Part shown: piece after piece, positions 51,427 through 60,662 of the stretch
Layout of the letters: each line of letters opens with the position of its first letter
How positions within the stretch are numbered: the first letter of the stretch is position 1
NCBI GenBank assembly: GCA_030834095.1
Contig: JAURGA010000004.1
Span: 1-64,000, forward strand
Direction of reading: 5' to 3'
Length of the DNA stretch: 64,000 nucleotides
DNA from: Candidatus Nanopelagicales bacterium
GTDB lineage: Bacteria; Actinomycetota; Actinomycetes; Nanopelagicales; Nanopelagicaceae
Notes under the pieces: model-generated
Databases searched by the model: none
Told to the model about the DNA's origin: nothing
What the model saw: only the letters and a program-made list of their open reading frames with translations
Position numbers and translations under genes: made by a program

Positions 51427-51971
51427 AATTAATTTTTGCGCTCGCAGCAGTTTTAGCGCTAACGTCCTGTTCAACTGGTGGGACTTCAAGCAACAGTGAG
51501 AGCGCTTATGTTTCTGGCGATGGATCTGCAATTGTTCTTAATGAATCAGAGAGAATTAAGGCACCTCAAATGTCTGGTGAAACTCTCGACGGTGGTAATT
51601 TCACCTCTACACCGGGAGTAATAACCGTAGTTAATGTCTGGGCTTCATGGTGCTCACCTTGCAGAGCAGAGGCGCCCACTTTAGAAGAATTTGCTAAGAA
51701 TAATCCTAAGATTCAGTTCGTTGGAATTTTGACTAGAGACAATTTGAGTTCAGCTCAGAGCTTTGTGGAACGATTTGGGCTCACATACCCAACTCTTATT
51801 GATGATGCAGTAATTGCTAGCTTCCGAGGATCACTTCCAGCTAATGCAATTCCAACAACAATTGTGATTGATACAGATGGTCGAGTAGCGGCAAGGATTA
51901 GTGGCCAAGTAACAGTTGCCACAATGAGAGATGTATTAGAAAAAGTATCAGGAAGTGCAGTAAATGTTTGA
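51423..51971 (+). CDS. TlpA/ResA-like thiol-disulfide oxidoreductase, lipoprotein
   Basis: 182 residues. A lipoprotein signal ends in the lipobox LTSC (about 13-16), so the protein is anchored outside the membrane. The thioredoxin fold carries WCSPC (about 76-80) in VWASWCSPCRAEAP, and a cis-Pro in ANAIPTTIVID. It should reduce the heme-binding Cys pair of apocytochrome c, taking electrons from CcdA encoded next. It overlaps ccdA by 8 bases. Confidence 0.9.
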   Translation: MKLIFALAAVLALTSCSTGGTSSNSESAYVSGDGSAIVLNESERIKAPQMSGETLDGGNFTSTPGVITVVNVWASWCSPCRAEAPTLEEFAKNNPKIQFVGILTRDNLSSAQSFVERFGLTYPTLIDDAVIASFRGSLPANAIPTTIVIDTDGRVAARISGQVTVATMRDVLEKVSGSAVNV

Positions 51972-52695
51972 TTTCTTCGTAGATATAATTTTTGATGGCA
52001 ATCTATTAATAGCATCGGCTGTTGCAATCATCGCCGGCCTAATTTCATTTGCCTCTCCTTGTGTGCTCCCGCTTGTTCCTGGTTATTTAGCTTATGCAGC
52101 AGGCATGACAGAGGTAAGAAGTAGGGGTCGGGTAGCTCTTGGATCAACTCTCTTTGTTCTAGGATTCTCTACTCTTTTCATTACCTATGGTGCAATATTT
52201 GGTTCACTTGGATCAAAGATTTCAAGCAATTCAACTGCGATTTCCATTGTTCTAGGACTACTGACTATTGCAATGGGAGTAATCTTTTTATTTAATCAGA
52301 AGTTTTATCGCTCTTTTAAACCGGTCTGGAAAGTCCGTGCCGGGCTTGCCGGTGCACCAATTCTCGGTTTCCTCTTTGGGGTCGGATGGACGCCATGTAT
52401 TGGGCCAACACTCGCCGCTGTGCAGACGCTTTCATTTCAGGAATCGAGCGCACTTCGTGGTGCGATCTTAAGTTTCGCCTACTGCAGCGGACTTGGCTTC
52501 CCATTCATTCTTGTGGGTGTATTTTTCGATAAATCTAATCGACTAAGAAAATTCATCTCCCGTCACGGAAATTATCTGACACTAATTGGCGGTATCTTCC
52601 TAATTTTGATTGGTATTTTACAAGTCACAGGTTTATGGGCGGATGCCATGAATTCAATCCGCGGTTATATTTCAGATTTTGCGCCGGTGATATAA
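51964..52695 (+). CDS. ccdA: Cytochrome c biogenesis protein CcdA
   Basis: A 243-residue membrane protein with six helices in two repeats. The two conserved Cys are in FASPCVLPLVPGYLAY (about residue 36) and GVGWTPCIGPTLAA (about 144). It carries reducing power from cytosolic thioredoxin to TlpA outside. ResB begins right after its stop. This is the standard order of actinobacterial system II. Confidence 0.93.
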   Translation: MFDFFVDIIFDGNLLIASAVAIIAGLISFASPCVLPLVPGYLAYAAGMTEVRSRGRVALGSTLFVLGFSTLFITYGAIFGSLGSKISSNSTAISIVLGLLTIAMGVIFLFNQKFYRSFKPVWKVRAGLAGAPILGFLFGVGWTPCIGPTLAAVQTLSFQESSALRGAILSFAYCSGLGFPFILVGVFFDKSNRLRKFISRHGNYLTLIGGIFLILIGILQVTGLWADAMNSIRGYISDFAPVI

Positions 52696-54153
52696 ATGAC
52701 CACAAATATTGAGCTTGATGCTCGCTCTTCGTTTCGTTGGCTGTGGCGACAGCTCACAAGCATGCGCACCGCTCTTATTCTGCTCTTATTATTAGGAGTC
52801 GCCGCAATCCCAGGCTCGCTATTTCCGCAGCGAACTCAGAATCCACTCGCGGTAAATGATTACTTCAAGAGCAGCCCTGGAACCGCTAAATTCCTTGATC
52901 AACTTCAAATGTTTGATGTGTATAGCTCGCCCTGGTTTAGTGCAATTTATATTCTGCTCTTTATTTCGCTAATTGGCTGCGTTCTACCAAGATCCTTCGA
53001 GCATCTAAAGGGAGCTCGGGCACAACCTTCACTTACCCCGAAGAATTTAAATCGTATGGAATTCCATACCGAAGCTGCTGAAGGAAGCCTTGATAGTGCC
53101 GAAGCTTGGTTACGCAAAAACCGTTTTCGAATTAGAAGAGATGAAAATTCAATTTCGGCTGAGAAAGGTTTCATGCGCGAAACTGGAAACTTGCTCTTTC
53201 ACCTATCACTTATTTTGATTTTAATCGGAGTTGCATTGGGATCCTTCTTTGGGATGCGAGGCGATGCAATCATCAATGTTGGTGAACGATTCATAAACAC
53301 CCCCACATCATATGATGTGATTTCATATGGGAAGCTGCAATCAGGAAATAATCTCACGCCATTTTCGGTCACTGCCACAGACTTTAAAGCAACTTATGAT
53401 TTAGTAACAGGAACACCAAGTGATTTCAAATTATCGGTAAATACTGCAAGCCCAGTTGGCACTAAAGAGGTATCTCGAATCGTTAGAGTTAACTCGCCAC
53501 TTACTTTTGGCACCACCAAAGTTTATTTGCAGGCAAATGGTTATTCGCCGCTTGTCACAGTTCGAGATAAGAGTGGTGACATTAAATTTCAAGGTGCGGT
53601 TATTTTCTTGCCACAAGATGGAAATTTAACTTCTATCGGCGCAATTAAAGTCCCAGATATGCAGCCACAAATTGGGTTTGTTGGATCCTTTGTACCGACT
53701 TATGAGAGGACTCCGGAGCGCGGATCATTCTCCTCATATCCTGAAGCCTTGGATCCACGGTTATTAGTTTCAATCTGGACCGGCGACCTTGGCTTGGATT
53801 CTGGTATTCCGCAATCTGTTTATCGGATAGACACAAGCGAGATGAAGCGAATCGGATTGAAAACGCTAAAGCTAAACGAGACCCATGATTTTGGTGATGG
53901 TTCAATCACATTCGAAGGTTGGACGCCATGGGTCAACCTGCAAATTGTTAAAGACCCAGGCAAGATATATGCATTGCTTGGTTCAATCTTTGCAATTCTT
54001 GGTCTATTGATGTCGCTCTTCACTAGATCTCGTCGTATTTGGATTAAAGAAGTTCAAAATAAATCAGGTGTTGAAGTTGCCGGACTTGCAAAGAATGCAG
54101 CACCAGGTCTTGAAAATGAAATTGCATCACTTGTTAAGAAGATGAAAGGATAG
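52696..54153 (+). CDS. resB: Cytochrome c biogenesis protein ResB
   Basis: A 485-residue membrane protein. Helices appear at about 24-44, 72-95 and 165-190 and near 435-455. A large extracytoplasmic domain lies between the last two. The N-terminal FRWLWRQLTSMRTALILLLLLGVAAIPGSLFPQR is the ResB family hallmark, and KGFMRETGNLLFHLSLILILIGVALG follows. With CcsB it delivers heme to apocytochrome c in system II. Loss of similarity outside these helices is normal for the family. Confidence 0.93.
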   Translation: MTTNIELDARSSFRWLWRQLTSMRTALILLLLLGVAAIPGSLFPQRTQNPLAVNDYFKSSPGTAKFLDQLQMFDVYSSPWFSAIYILLFISLIGCVLPRSFEHLKGARAQPSLTPKNLNRMEFHTEAAEGSLDSAEAWLRKNRFRIRRDENSISAEKGFMRETGNLLFHLSLILILIGVALGSFFGMRGDAIINVGERFINTPTSYDVISYGKLQSGNNLTPFSVTATDFKATYDLVTGTPSDFKLSVNTASPVGTKEVSRIVRVNSPLTFGTTKVYLQANGYSPLVTVRDKSGDIKFQGAVIFLPQDGNLTSIGAIKVPDMQPQIGFVGSFVPTYERTPERGSFSSYPEALDPRLLVSIWTGDLGLDSGIPQSVYRIDTSEMKRIGLKTLKLNETHDFGDGSITFEGWTPWVNLQIVKDPGKIYALLGSIFAILGLLMSLFTRSRRIWIKEVQNKSGVEVAGLAKNAAPGLENEIASLVKKMKG

Positions 54154-54157
54154 GCAT

Positions 54158-55048
54158 ATGAATTCTTCAGATTATGCATATCTATCTAACTATGGTGTTT
54201 ACTCCGCGATGGTGCTATTTGCTGTTGCGTTTTTAGCCCATGCGATTGATGTTGGATTTTCAGTTCGCAATATAGAAGAGAAGACCCAATTAGATTTCTC
54301 ACGAACTAAGCGAATTGGTGATATCGGGACTGTAATGATTGTTCTCGCCTTCGTTGCGCTACTTGTTGCTGTTATTTTTCGGGGAATCTCGGCCCAGCGA
54401 GTTCCTTGGGGAAATATGTATGAGTTTTCGATTACCGGTGCTCTAGCCTTTACGGGCGCCTATATTTATGCGCTCTGGAAATATAAAATTAAGTGGCTTG
54501 GTCTTCCAGTCGCAATAGCAGTTCTCTTGACATTAGGAACTGCAATTTCAATTCTTTATGTGCCAAGTGCACCACTTGTCCCAGCTCTTAAATCAGCCTG
54601 GTTAGTTATTCACGTATCTACTGCAATTATTTCTGGTGGAGTCTTTCTACTCGCAAACTGTATTTCTGCAACTTATTTAGTTTTAGATAGATATGAGAGC
54701 AGAGGCGCACGTCCAGTTTGGGCTTTAAAACTGCCGGCACTTGAAACACTTGATCAACTTGCTTATCGACTCGTTGCATTTGTTTTTCCACTCTGGACAT
54801 TTTCAGTTATTGCGGGTGCAATCTGGGCCGAGGCCGCTTGGGGTCGATATTGGGGATGGGATCCAAAAGAAACTTGGGCCTTCATCACTTGGGTTGCCTA
54901 TGCCGCTTATCTGCATGCACGTGTAACTGTTGGATGGCGTGGCCGCAAAGCTGCCTGGCTATGTTTATTCGCCGGCTCAACGTTCCTATTTAATTACATA
55001 TATATAAATATTTGGGGAACTGGCAAACATACCTATAGCGGGCTTTAG
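54158..55048 (+). CDS. ccsB: Cytochrome c biogenesis protein CcsB (ResC/CcsA family)
   Basis: A 296-residue membrane protein with about eight helices and the heme-handling WWD-type motif WGRYWGWDPKETWAFITW (about 229-246). Conserved His appear in LVIHVSTAI and in the YLHARV segment. It works with ResB as the heme export and cytochrome c synthetase complex. Its stop overlaps the convergent PLDc_N gene by 4 bases (TTAG). Confidence 0.94.
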   Translation: MNSSDYAYLSNYGVYSAMVLFAVAFLAHAIDVGFSVRNIEEKTQLDFSRTKRIGDIGTVMIVLAFVALLVAVIFRGISAQRVPWGNMYEFSITGALAFTGAYIYALWKYKIKWLGLPVAIAVLLTLGTAISILYVPSAPLVPALKSAWLVIHVSTAIISGGVFLLANCISATYLVLDRYESRGARPVWALKLPALETLDQLAYRLVAFVFPLWTFSVIAGAIWAEAAWGRYWGWDPKETWAFITWVAYAAYLHARVTVGWRGRKAAWLCLFAGSTFLFNYIYINIWGTGKHTYSGL

Positions 55049-55299
55049 AGCTTTCGCAAGAAATCGGGATCGTCATCTGGTGGAATTATCTTCCTACGGC
55101 CGCCTCGTCCAGGTCCTGGATTTCGCTTAGGTTTACCAATTACAAACCAAGAAATTGCACCTATTGAGGAGAATAAAAATATTATTAAGAGCCAAGCCCA
55201 CTTTGGTAATTTACGAACTTCCTCTTGAGGGGTTCGAGCGCAGTCAAAGAAGGCATAGAAAGTGAGAGCTAGTAAAGCGACGGTAATCAGGAGGCGCAT
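55045..55299 (-). CDS. PLD-nuclease N-terminal-like small membrane protein
   Basis: 84 residues with two hydrophobic helices (about 2-20 and 35-55). The KLPKWAWLLIIFLFSSIGAISWFVIGKPKR pattern is that of the PLDc_N domain, which here stands alone without a phospholipase D domain, as is common in actinobacteria. It has a basic, Pro-rich tail ending in acidic residues. Function is unknown. It lies 9 bases downstream of menA, suggesting co-transcription. Confidence 0.8.
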   Translation of the reverse strand: MRLLITVALLALTFYAFFDCARTPQEEVRKLPKWAWLLIIFLFSSIGAISWFVIGKPKRNPGPGRGGRRKIIPPDDDPDFLRKL

Positions 55300-55308
55300 G
55301 GGAAGAGT

Positions 55309-56178
55309 TTAAACCTTTGTAATCATTAGCGCGAGCGTTATCAACAGCGCAGTCAGCAATTGAAGCTCGCCAGCCTTACCGAGCAGTGGAATCAATCTGG
55401 CACCAAGGGCCCCACCAGTTATTCCCCGAATAAGTAGGTAATAAAAAGGTGCAGTAGCCAGAACAATTAGTGCCCAAGGCGTAATCACTGATGCTGCAAC
55501 ACTGGCAACGAAGGAGATCAATAAGAAGAGAATCAATAGAATCCGAGCGTTAGCGTCCCCCAATCTAACTGCCAAGGTTTTCTTTCCGACCATTTCATCC
55601 TTGGGCCGATCTCGCAAATTGTTTAATCCAAGAATTGTGCAAGATAAGGCGCCCATTGGAATCGCAAGCAAGAACGCCTTCCAAGAAATCTCCTGGGATT
55701 GCGCAAAGTAAGAGCCCATCGTTGCTACCAGGCCAAAGAAGATAAATACCGAAACTTCGCCAAATCCTTGATAACCGTATGGCTTCTTGCCTCCGGTATA
55801 TGTCCAACCCGCAATAATTGCTAGTGCTCCAACTAAAATTAAAAAAGGAGATGTTCGAATTGAGAGAAACAACCCACAAATTGCGGCAAACAGATAACTA
55901 AGGATTGCAGCATTCTTTACGGAAGTTGCACTCTTTAAACCACTTGCGACAAGGCGCACAGGTCCAACTCGGGCCTCATCAGTGCCTCGGATTCCGTCGG
56001 AATAATCATTTGAATAATTCACCGCTATTTGAAGCAATAAACTGACACCTAATGCAAGAAGCGCATTTACCCAGTTGATATCTCTTCCATCAGAATTGAT
56101 AAGAGAAGTTCCTATTAAAACTGGAGCTATAGCAGCTGGAAGTGTGCGCGGTCTGGCACCCGCGATCCAAGTATTCAT
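55309..56178 (-). CDS. menA: 1,4-dihydroxy-2-naphthoate polyprenyltransferase
   Basis: A 289-residue UbiA-family membrane enzyme that attaches the isoprenoid tail in menaquinone synthesis. The first Asp motif is VNYSNDYSDGIRGTDE (about 58-73), and the second region is LNNLRDRPKDEMVGKKTLAVRLGD (about 183-206). About eight helices are visible. It starts 4 bases after menE. Signature residues are intact. Confidence 0.94.
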   Translation of the reverse strand: MNTWIAGARPRTLPAAIAPVLIGTSLINSDGRDINWVNALLALGVSLLLQIAVNYSNDYSDGIRGTDEARVGPVRLVASGLKSATSVKNAAILSYLFAAICGLFLSIRTSPFLILVGALAIIAGWTYTGGKKPYGYQGFGEVSVFIFFGLVATMGSYFAQSQEISWKAFLLAIPMGALSCTILGLNNLRDRPKDEMVGKKTLAVRLGDANARILLILFLLISFVASVAASVITPWALIVLATAPFYYLLIRGITGGALGARLIPLLGKAGELQLLTALLITLALMITKV

Positions 56179-56182
56179 CTTC

Positions 56183-57196
56183 TTATCTTTGCTTATCTAT
56201 GAATATTTGGCTGGCTTTGACACGGTCTGGTTTGCCAATTCCAATTTCAGGAATTTGCGTCATAACTAAGAATTCTTTTGGAACAAATTGCTTTCCTAAT
56301 GTAGTTTTCAAAAGTTCTGAAAGGTGATCGAAATCAATCTCACTATTAGCAATCAGGCAGATTTTTTGGCCCCATTCAGCATCAGGGATTGCAGTAGCTA
56401 GAAATCTTGTGTTAGGAAAGCCAGCACTTAATTCATTTTCAATTGCAAAAAGTGAGACATTTTCGCCACCGGTAATAACTACATCATCAATTCGGCCTAT
56501 CACTTCGATTTCATTATTCTTGATTTTCCCAAGATCGCTCGTAATAAACCAACCATCCTTGAAGTGCTGCGACCAAAGTTCCTGATTATCTTCATAGCCG
56601 CTTGCAAGTATTGGCCCCTTAATTTTTAATCGGCCAGATTCATCAACCATTACTGAGACACCTGTTAGCGCTCTCTTGTTATAAACACAGCCACCAGATG
56701 TTTCAGTCATTCCATATGTGGTGACTACCGATATTCCGGCCTTCGATGCTGCCTCTAAAAGTATTTTACTTGCTGGGCTTCCACCAACTAATACCGACTT
56801 ACATCCTTGCAAGTGCGCTAATAATTTTTCATCCCCAAAAAGAGCACGGTGTAATTGAGTCGGAACAATTGCGGTGTAATCAGCTCTTTCATCTGCTCCC
56901 ACAACTTCACTTCCAAGTTTTAGCGCTCGGGTCAAGACATTTACTCCGGCAATATGGTTTATAGGTAGAAGCAACGACCAGACATCGCCAGGCATTGCGC
57001 TAACTCGTTCATTTGATAATTGAGCTGATGTCGAAACTGCATCTATAGCGAGAATGACGCGCTTTTTAATTCCTGAAGATCCAGTTGTGTTTACGATGAC
57101 TTGGGTTACTTCTCCTTGCCCCATCGCCTCGGAAAGAGCACGCGTCAGCGCGGATATCTCCCATCGGAGCCCAATATCAATTACCGAAGTTTTCAT
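56183..57196 (-). CDS. menE: o-Succinylbenzoate-CoA ligase, short form
   Basis: A 337-residue adenylating enzyme from ATG 57196. The nucleotide loop is [13 protein letters not shown] (about 35-47), then [16 protein letters not shown] and [15 protein letters not shown], the [21 protein letters not shown] hinge and the C-terminal GKPDRVK Lys region. It is shorter than the approximately 450-residue E. coli type, as is usual for actinobacterial MenE. It activates succinylbenzoate for MenB. It is divergent from menB by 39 bases. Confidence 0.9.
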   Translation of the reverse strand: MKTSVIDIGLRWEISALTRALSEAMGQGEVTQVIVNTTGSSGIKKRVILAIDAVSTSAQLSNERVSAMPGDVWSLLLPINHIAGVNVLTRALKLGSEVVGADERADYTAIVPTQLHRALFGDEKLLAHLQGCKSVLVGGSPASKILLEAASKAGISVVTTYGMTETSGGCVYNKRALTGVSVMVDESGRLKIKGPILASGYEDNQELWSQHFKDGWFITSDLGKIKNNEIEVIGRIDDVVITGGENVSLFAIENELSAGFPNTRFLATAIPDAEWGQKICLIANSEIDFDHLSELLKTTLGKQFVPKEFLVMTQIPEIGIGKPDRVKASQIFIDKQR

Positions 57197-57205
57197 GACC
57201 CGCGT

Positions 57206-57211
57206 AGGCTA
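57206..57211 (-). promoter_or_regulatory. -10 box TAGCCT, short-leader promoter of menE-menA
   Basis: On the minus strand TAGCCT ends 9 bases before ATG 57196, for a leader of about 3 bases. Confidence 0.4.
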
Positions 57212-57225
57212 TCTATATATTTTGT

Positions 57226-57231
57226 AGGAGG
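57226..57231 (+). promoter_or_regulatory. Shine-Dalgarno AGGAGG deciding the menB start
   Basis: AGGAGG lies 4 bases before GTG 57236, ruling out the longer open frame that begins inside menE at 57101. A TATATATTTT run just upstream could hold the -10 element. Confidence 0.65.
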
Positions 57232-57235
57232 AAAT

Positions 57236-58114
57236 GTGAGTAAACCCTTTAAGCGCGAGCCAGGCAGTCGGACCATTCCAAAATGGATTATCGGAAGTGG
57301 TGGCGAGGCTTTTTCAGACATTGTTTATGAAGTGGCCGAAGGTATTGCCAAAATTACAATCAACCGGCCAGAAGTGCGCAACGCATTTCGCCCGCAAACA
57401 CTCTTCGAATTACAAGAAGCTTTCTCATTGGCCCGCGATGATGATTCTGTTGGCGTCATTATTTTTACCGGTGCTGGCACCGAAGCGTTCTGCTCTGGTG
57501 GCGATATAAGTGTTCGTGGCGATGATGGTTATCTAGGAAATGATCCACTTGCGAAAAAAGGAATTGGCAGATTAAATGTTTTAGATTTGCAGATTCAAAT
57601 TCGTAGATTGCCAAAACCAGTTGTAGCAATGGTTGCAGGGTGGGCGGTTGGTGGGGGACATGTTCTACACGTTGTCTGCGATTTAACTATTGCTGCTGTC
57701 AATGCAAAGTTTGGCCAGACCGGTCCGATGGTTGGATCTTTCGATGGTGGTTATGGCGCAGGTTTATTGGCTGCGCACATTGGCCAGAAGAAAGCTCGTG
57801 AAATTTGGTTCTTATGTCGTCAATATGATGCGACCGAAGCACTTGAAATGGGCTTAGTAAATACTGTTGTTCCAGTCGCTGAACTTGAAGCTGAAACAGT
57901 TTCTTGGTGTCGTGAAATGTTAAGACATTCACCAATGGCGCTTCGATTACTGAAAGCTGGATTAAATGCGGCAGATGATGGACTAGCTGGTGTGCAACAA
58001 CTTGCTGGCGATGCAACACTTCTGTTTTATATGACCGAAGAGGGCCAAGAAGGCCGAGATGCATTTAAAGAGAACCGCGAACCAAATTTCAATAAATTTC
58101 CAAAGCGTCCGTAA
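57236..58114 (+). CDS. menB: 1,4-Dihydroxy-2-naphthoyl-CoA synthase
   Basis: 292 residues from GTG 57236. A crotonase-fold enzyme that cyclises succinylbenzoyl-CoA. It shows [22 protein letters not shown] (about 42-63), [36 protein letters not shown] with oxyanion glycines, and [17 protein letters not shown] with the catalytic Asp. The C-terminal domain swap segment ends in FNKFPKRP. It starts the menB-menC-menD operon; menC follows 6 bases later. Confidence 0.95.
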   Translation: MSKPFKREPGSRTIPKWIIGSGGEAFSDIVYEVAEGIAKITINRPEVRNAFRPQTLFELQEAFSLARDDDSVGVIIFTGAGTEAFCSGGDISVRGDDGYLGNDPLAKKGIGRLNVLDLQIQIRRLPKPVVAMVAGWAVGGGHVLHVVCDLTIAAVNAKFGQTGPMVGSFDGGYGAGLLAAHIGQKKAREIWFLCRQYDATEALEMGLVNTVVPVAELEAETVSWCREMLRHSPMALRLLKAGLNAADDGLAGVQQLAGDATLLFYMTEEGQEGRDAFKENREPNFNKFPKRP

Positions 58115-58120
58115 TAAATA

Positions 58121-59110
58121 ATGTGGCACTTAGATAAGGTCTTTAACGATCTAACTATTGTTGCCATACCTACTCGCACTAATTTTCGCGGCATAAATAT
58201 TCGCGAAGCAGCGCTCTTTCGTGGACCAGCGGGGTGGGGCGAATTCTCACCTTTTACTGAATATTCTGATGTGCAATCTGAACCTTGGTTAAATGCAGCG
58301 TTAGAAGGTGCCTATATTTCTTGGCCAAATTTAGAGCGAAATTCAATCGGCATAAATGCAACGCTTCCCAAAGTAGAAATAGATCGAGTCCCCGAAATAC
58401 TGAATAGATTTCCAGGTGCAAAAACCGTCAAGATAAAGATTGACGATTTTGAGAACGACAGTGAATTGGTTGAAGCAGCACTTGATTTCAATCCAGATTT
58501 TAAAGTTCGTTTAGATGTCAATGGTGGCTGGGATCTTCAAACTGCACTTCTAAATCTCTATAACTTCTATCTGCGATTTGGCAAAGTATTTGAATACATT
58601 GAGCAGCCTTGCTTGCGAATCGAAGATTTGAAGGAGCTAAAAAAAGAGATTCCAATGAAGATTGCAATTGACGAATCAATTAGGCAGGCGCTTTCAAGTG
58701 ATTTCTCAGATGCTAAAGAATTTGCCGATGTCGCAATTATTAAGTGGGCGCCGTCTGGTGGCATAAAAAGCGCCAATAAGTTAATCGAAAAGATCGGCTT
58801 ACCAGTGGTTATTTCTAGCGCTTTAGATACTGGGATTGGAATTTCACATGGACTTGCCCTAGCTGCAAGTCAGAGTGATCAATATTTTGATTGCGGGTTG
58901 GCAACAACTTCACTGCTTGAAAGCGATGTTGTAAGCCCGCCAATTGAGATAACTGCTGGCACTATATTGGTTAGTCGAACAGCACCTGACGAGAAACTCG
59001 TCGCCAAATACTTGGCTTCTGCCGACCGTAGACTTTGGTGGCAGAATCGGATTGAGAGAATTTGGGAATCTGGATTTGGCGAAAGGTGGCAGAGTGAGCA
59101 GCTCAACTGA
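58121..59110 (+). CDS. menC: o-Succinylbenzoate synthase
   Basis: A 329-residue enolase-superfamily dehydratase. The first catalytic Lys pair is in TVKIKIDD (about 106-113). Metal-binding residues appear as VRLDVNGGW, EQPC and AIDESI. The second Lys lies in AIIKWAPSGGIKSA. It removes water from SHCHC to give succinylbenzoate. The end overlaps menD by 17 bases. Confidence 0.93.
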   Translation: MWHLDKVFNDLTIVAIPTRTNFRGINIREAALFRGPAGWGEFSPFTEYSDVQSEPWLNAALEGAYISWPNLERNSIGINATLPKVEIDRVPEILNRFPGAKTVKIKIDDFENDSELVEAALDFNPDFKVRLDVNGGWDLQTALLNLYNFYLRFGKVFEYIEQPCLRIEDLKELKKEIPMKIAIDESIRQALSSDFSDAKEFADVAIIKWAPSGGIKSANKLIEKIGLPVVISSALDTGIGISHGLALAASQSDQYFDCGLATTSLLESDVVSPPIEITAGTILVSRTAPDEKLVAKYLASADRRLWWQNRIERIWESGFGERWQSEQLN

Positions 59111-60662
59111 TCTTGCCCGCCAGACCGTCCGCAAATTGATTGAATTCGGAGTAAGTGAATTCGTAATTTCTCCAGGATCTAGAAATGGGCCACTCTCGAT
59201 TGCTCTACAAGAAGCAAATTCGCGCGGGATAATCGAACTGCATATTAAATTAGATGAACGAGGTGCCGCTTTTTATGCGCTTGGGATTTCTAAAGCAACC
59301 GATAGACATGTCGCAGTAATCTGCACCAGTGGCACTGCTGCTGCCAACTTTCACCCCGCACTTCTCGAAGCGTGGCATGCAACCAATAAATTGATCGCAA
59401 TCACTGCAGATCGACCAGAACGCTTACGCAAAACTGGAGCAAATCAGACAACAGATCAAGTTGGAATGTTTCCAAATATTCCGGCATTTGATTTAGTGCC
59501 TGGGGCTAACTTCGAATTAGGTAATGGCCCGACCCATTTAAATATTCAATTTGATGAGCCCCTGCTGCCAAATGATTCAAATGATTGGTTAAGCGGGTTG
59601 CATGTTAATCCTCAAGATAAAACCAAAGAAACTGCAAAATCTTTAACAGTTACTGGAAATGGTCTGATTGTTATCGGCCATGATCGAGGAACACTTAACG
59701 CCTCTGAAATTTCTAAGTTTATTGAGACCTCAGGGCTGCCAGTGATTTCTGAGGATCCTTTGACATTCCCAAATTCAATAAGTCATGCAAGTGCATTTTT
59801 GAGCGACGAGGTCATTCGAAATTATTTAAAGCCAGATTTTGCAATTGTTATTGGTCGAACAACGCTTTCTCGAAGTATAAATAGCTTTCTGACTCTTGCT
59901 GAAAAAACTTATGTAATTGATCCCAGAATTTCCACTATTGATACGAAACGTACCGCTTCCCAGATGTTTTTTACGATTCCAAAACTTGAGATTTCAACGC
60001 TAAATCCAACTTGGATTTCAGATTGGAACGAAATCTCAAAGCTAGCAACGAAAGTTATTGATGAAGATCAAAGTTGGAGCGAGCAGAACGCTCTGCGGAC
60101 AATCGCAGCAGGTGTGCCAGCTGGTTCAGCGCTTTTTGTTGGATCCTCTCGCCCAATTAGAGATATCGAAGCTTTTGCTAAACCCCGTGATGGAATTGAT
60201 GTTTTTGCAAATCGTGGGCTCGCAGGAATCGATGGCAATCTATCTACGATTTTCGGTATTTCAAATAGTTTCGAACGCACCTATGCGGTCATCGGTGACT
60301 TAACTTTTCTACATGATCTAACAGCCTTACTTGCACCGCCAACAAATAATCTAACAATTTTTATCATTGACAATAATGGTGGTGGGATTTTCTCAACTCT
60401 GCCACAATCTGGCGTTCCTGGATTCGAGGAAATTTTCGCTACTCCACAAAATCAAGATCTTGCCAAAATCATTTCAAGCTTTCAAATAAGCGTGACCAAA
60501 GTAAAAACTGCCTCTGATTTGAATTTTACTTTTTCTCAGAATAATCCTGGATTAAATTTTGTTATTGTGGAAGTTCCAGACCGGGAATCTATGGCAACTA
60601 ATTTGGCGAAGACTTACTCTCGCATTTCAAGTGCGGTTCGCATTGGACTCAATTTAGCCTGA
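59094..60662 (+). CDS. menD: SEPHCHC synthase (ThDP enzyme)
   Basis: 522 residues from GTG 59094; the open frame before that is inside menC and MSSSTDLARQTVRKLIEFG is the normal MenD beginning. It joins 2-oxoglutarate to isochorismate with thiamine diphosphate. Signatures include FVISPGSRNGPLSIAL (about 22-37), DERGAAFYALG with the catalytic Glu, CTSGTAAANFHPALLEA and the ThDP motif VIGDLTFLHDLTALL followed by FIIDNNGGGIFSTLPQ. The last 49 bases overlap the convergent menF. Confidence 0.94.
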   Translation: MSSSTDLARQTVRKLIEFGVSEFVISPGSRNGPLSIALQEANSRGIIELHIKLDERGAAFYALGISKATDRHVAVICTSGTAAANFHPALLEAWHATNKLIAITADRPERLRKTGANQTTDQVGMFPNIPAFDLVPGANFELGNGPTHLNIQFDEPLLPNDSNDWLSGLHVNPQDKTKETAKSLTVTGNGLIVIGHDRGTLNASEISKFIETSGLPVISEDPLTFPNSISHASAFLSDEVIRNYLKPDFAIVIGRTTLSRSINSFLTLAEKTYVIDPRISTIDTKRTASQMFFTIPKLEISTLNPTWISDWNEISKLATKVIDEDQSWSEQNALRTIAAGVPAGSALFVGSSRPIRDIEAFAKPRDGIDVFANRGLAGIDGNLSTIFGISNSFERTYAVIGDLTFLHDLTALLAPPTNNLTIFIIDNNGGGIFSTLPQSGVPGFEEIFATPQNQDLAKIISSFQISVTKVKTASDLNFTFSQNNPGLNFVIVEVPDRESMATNLAKTYSRISSAVRIGLNLA

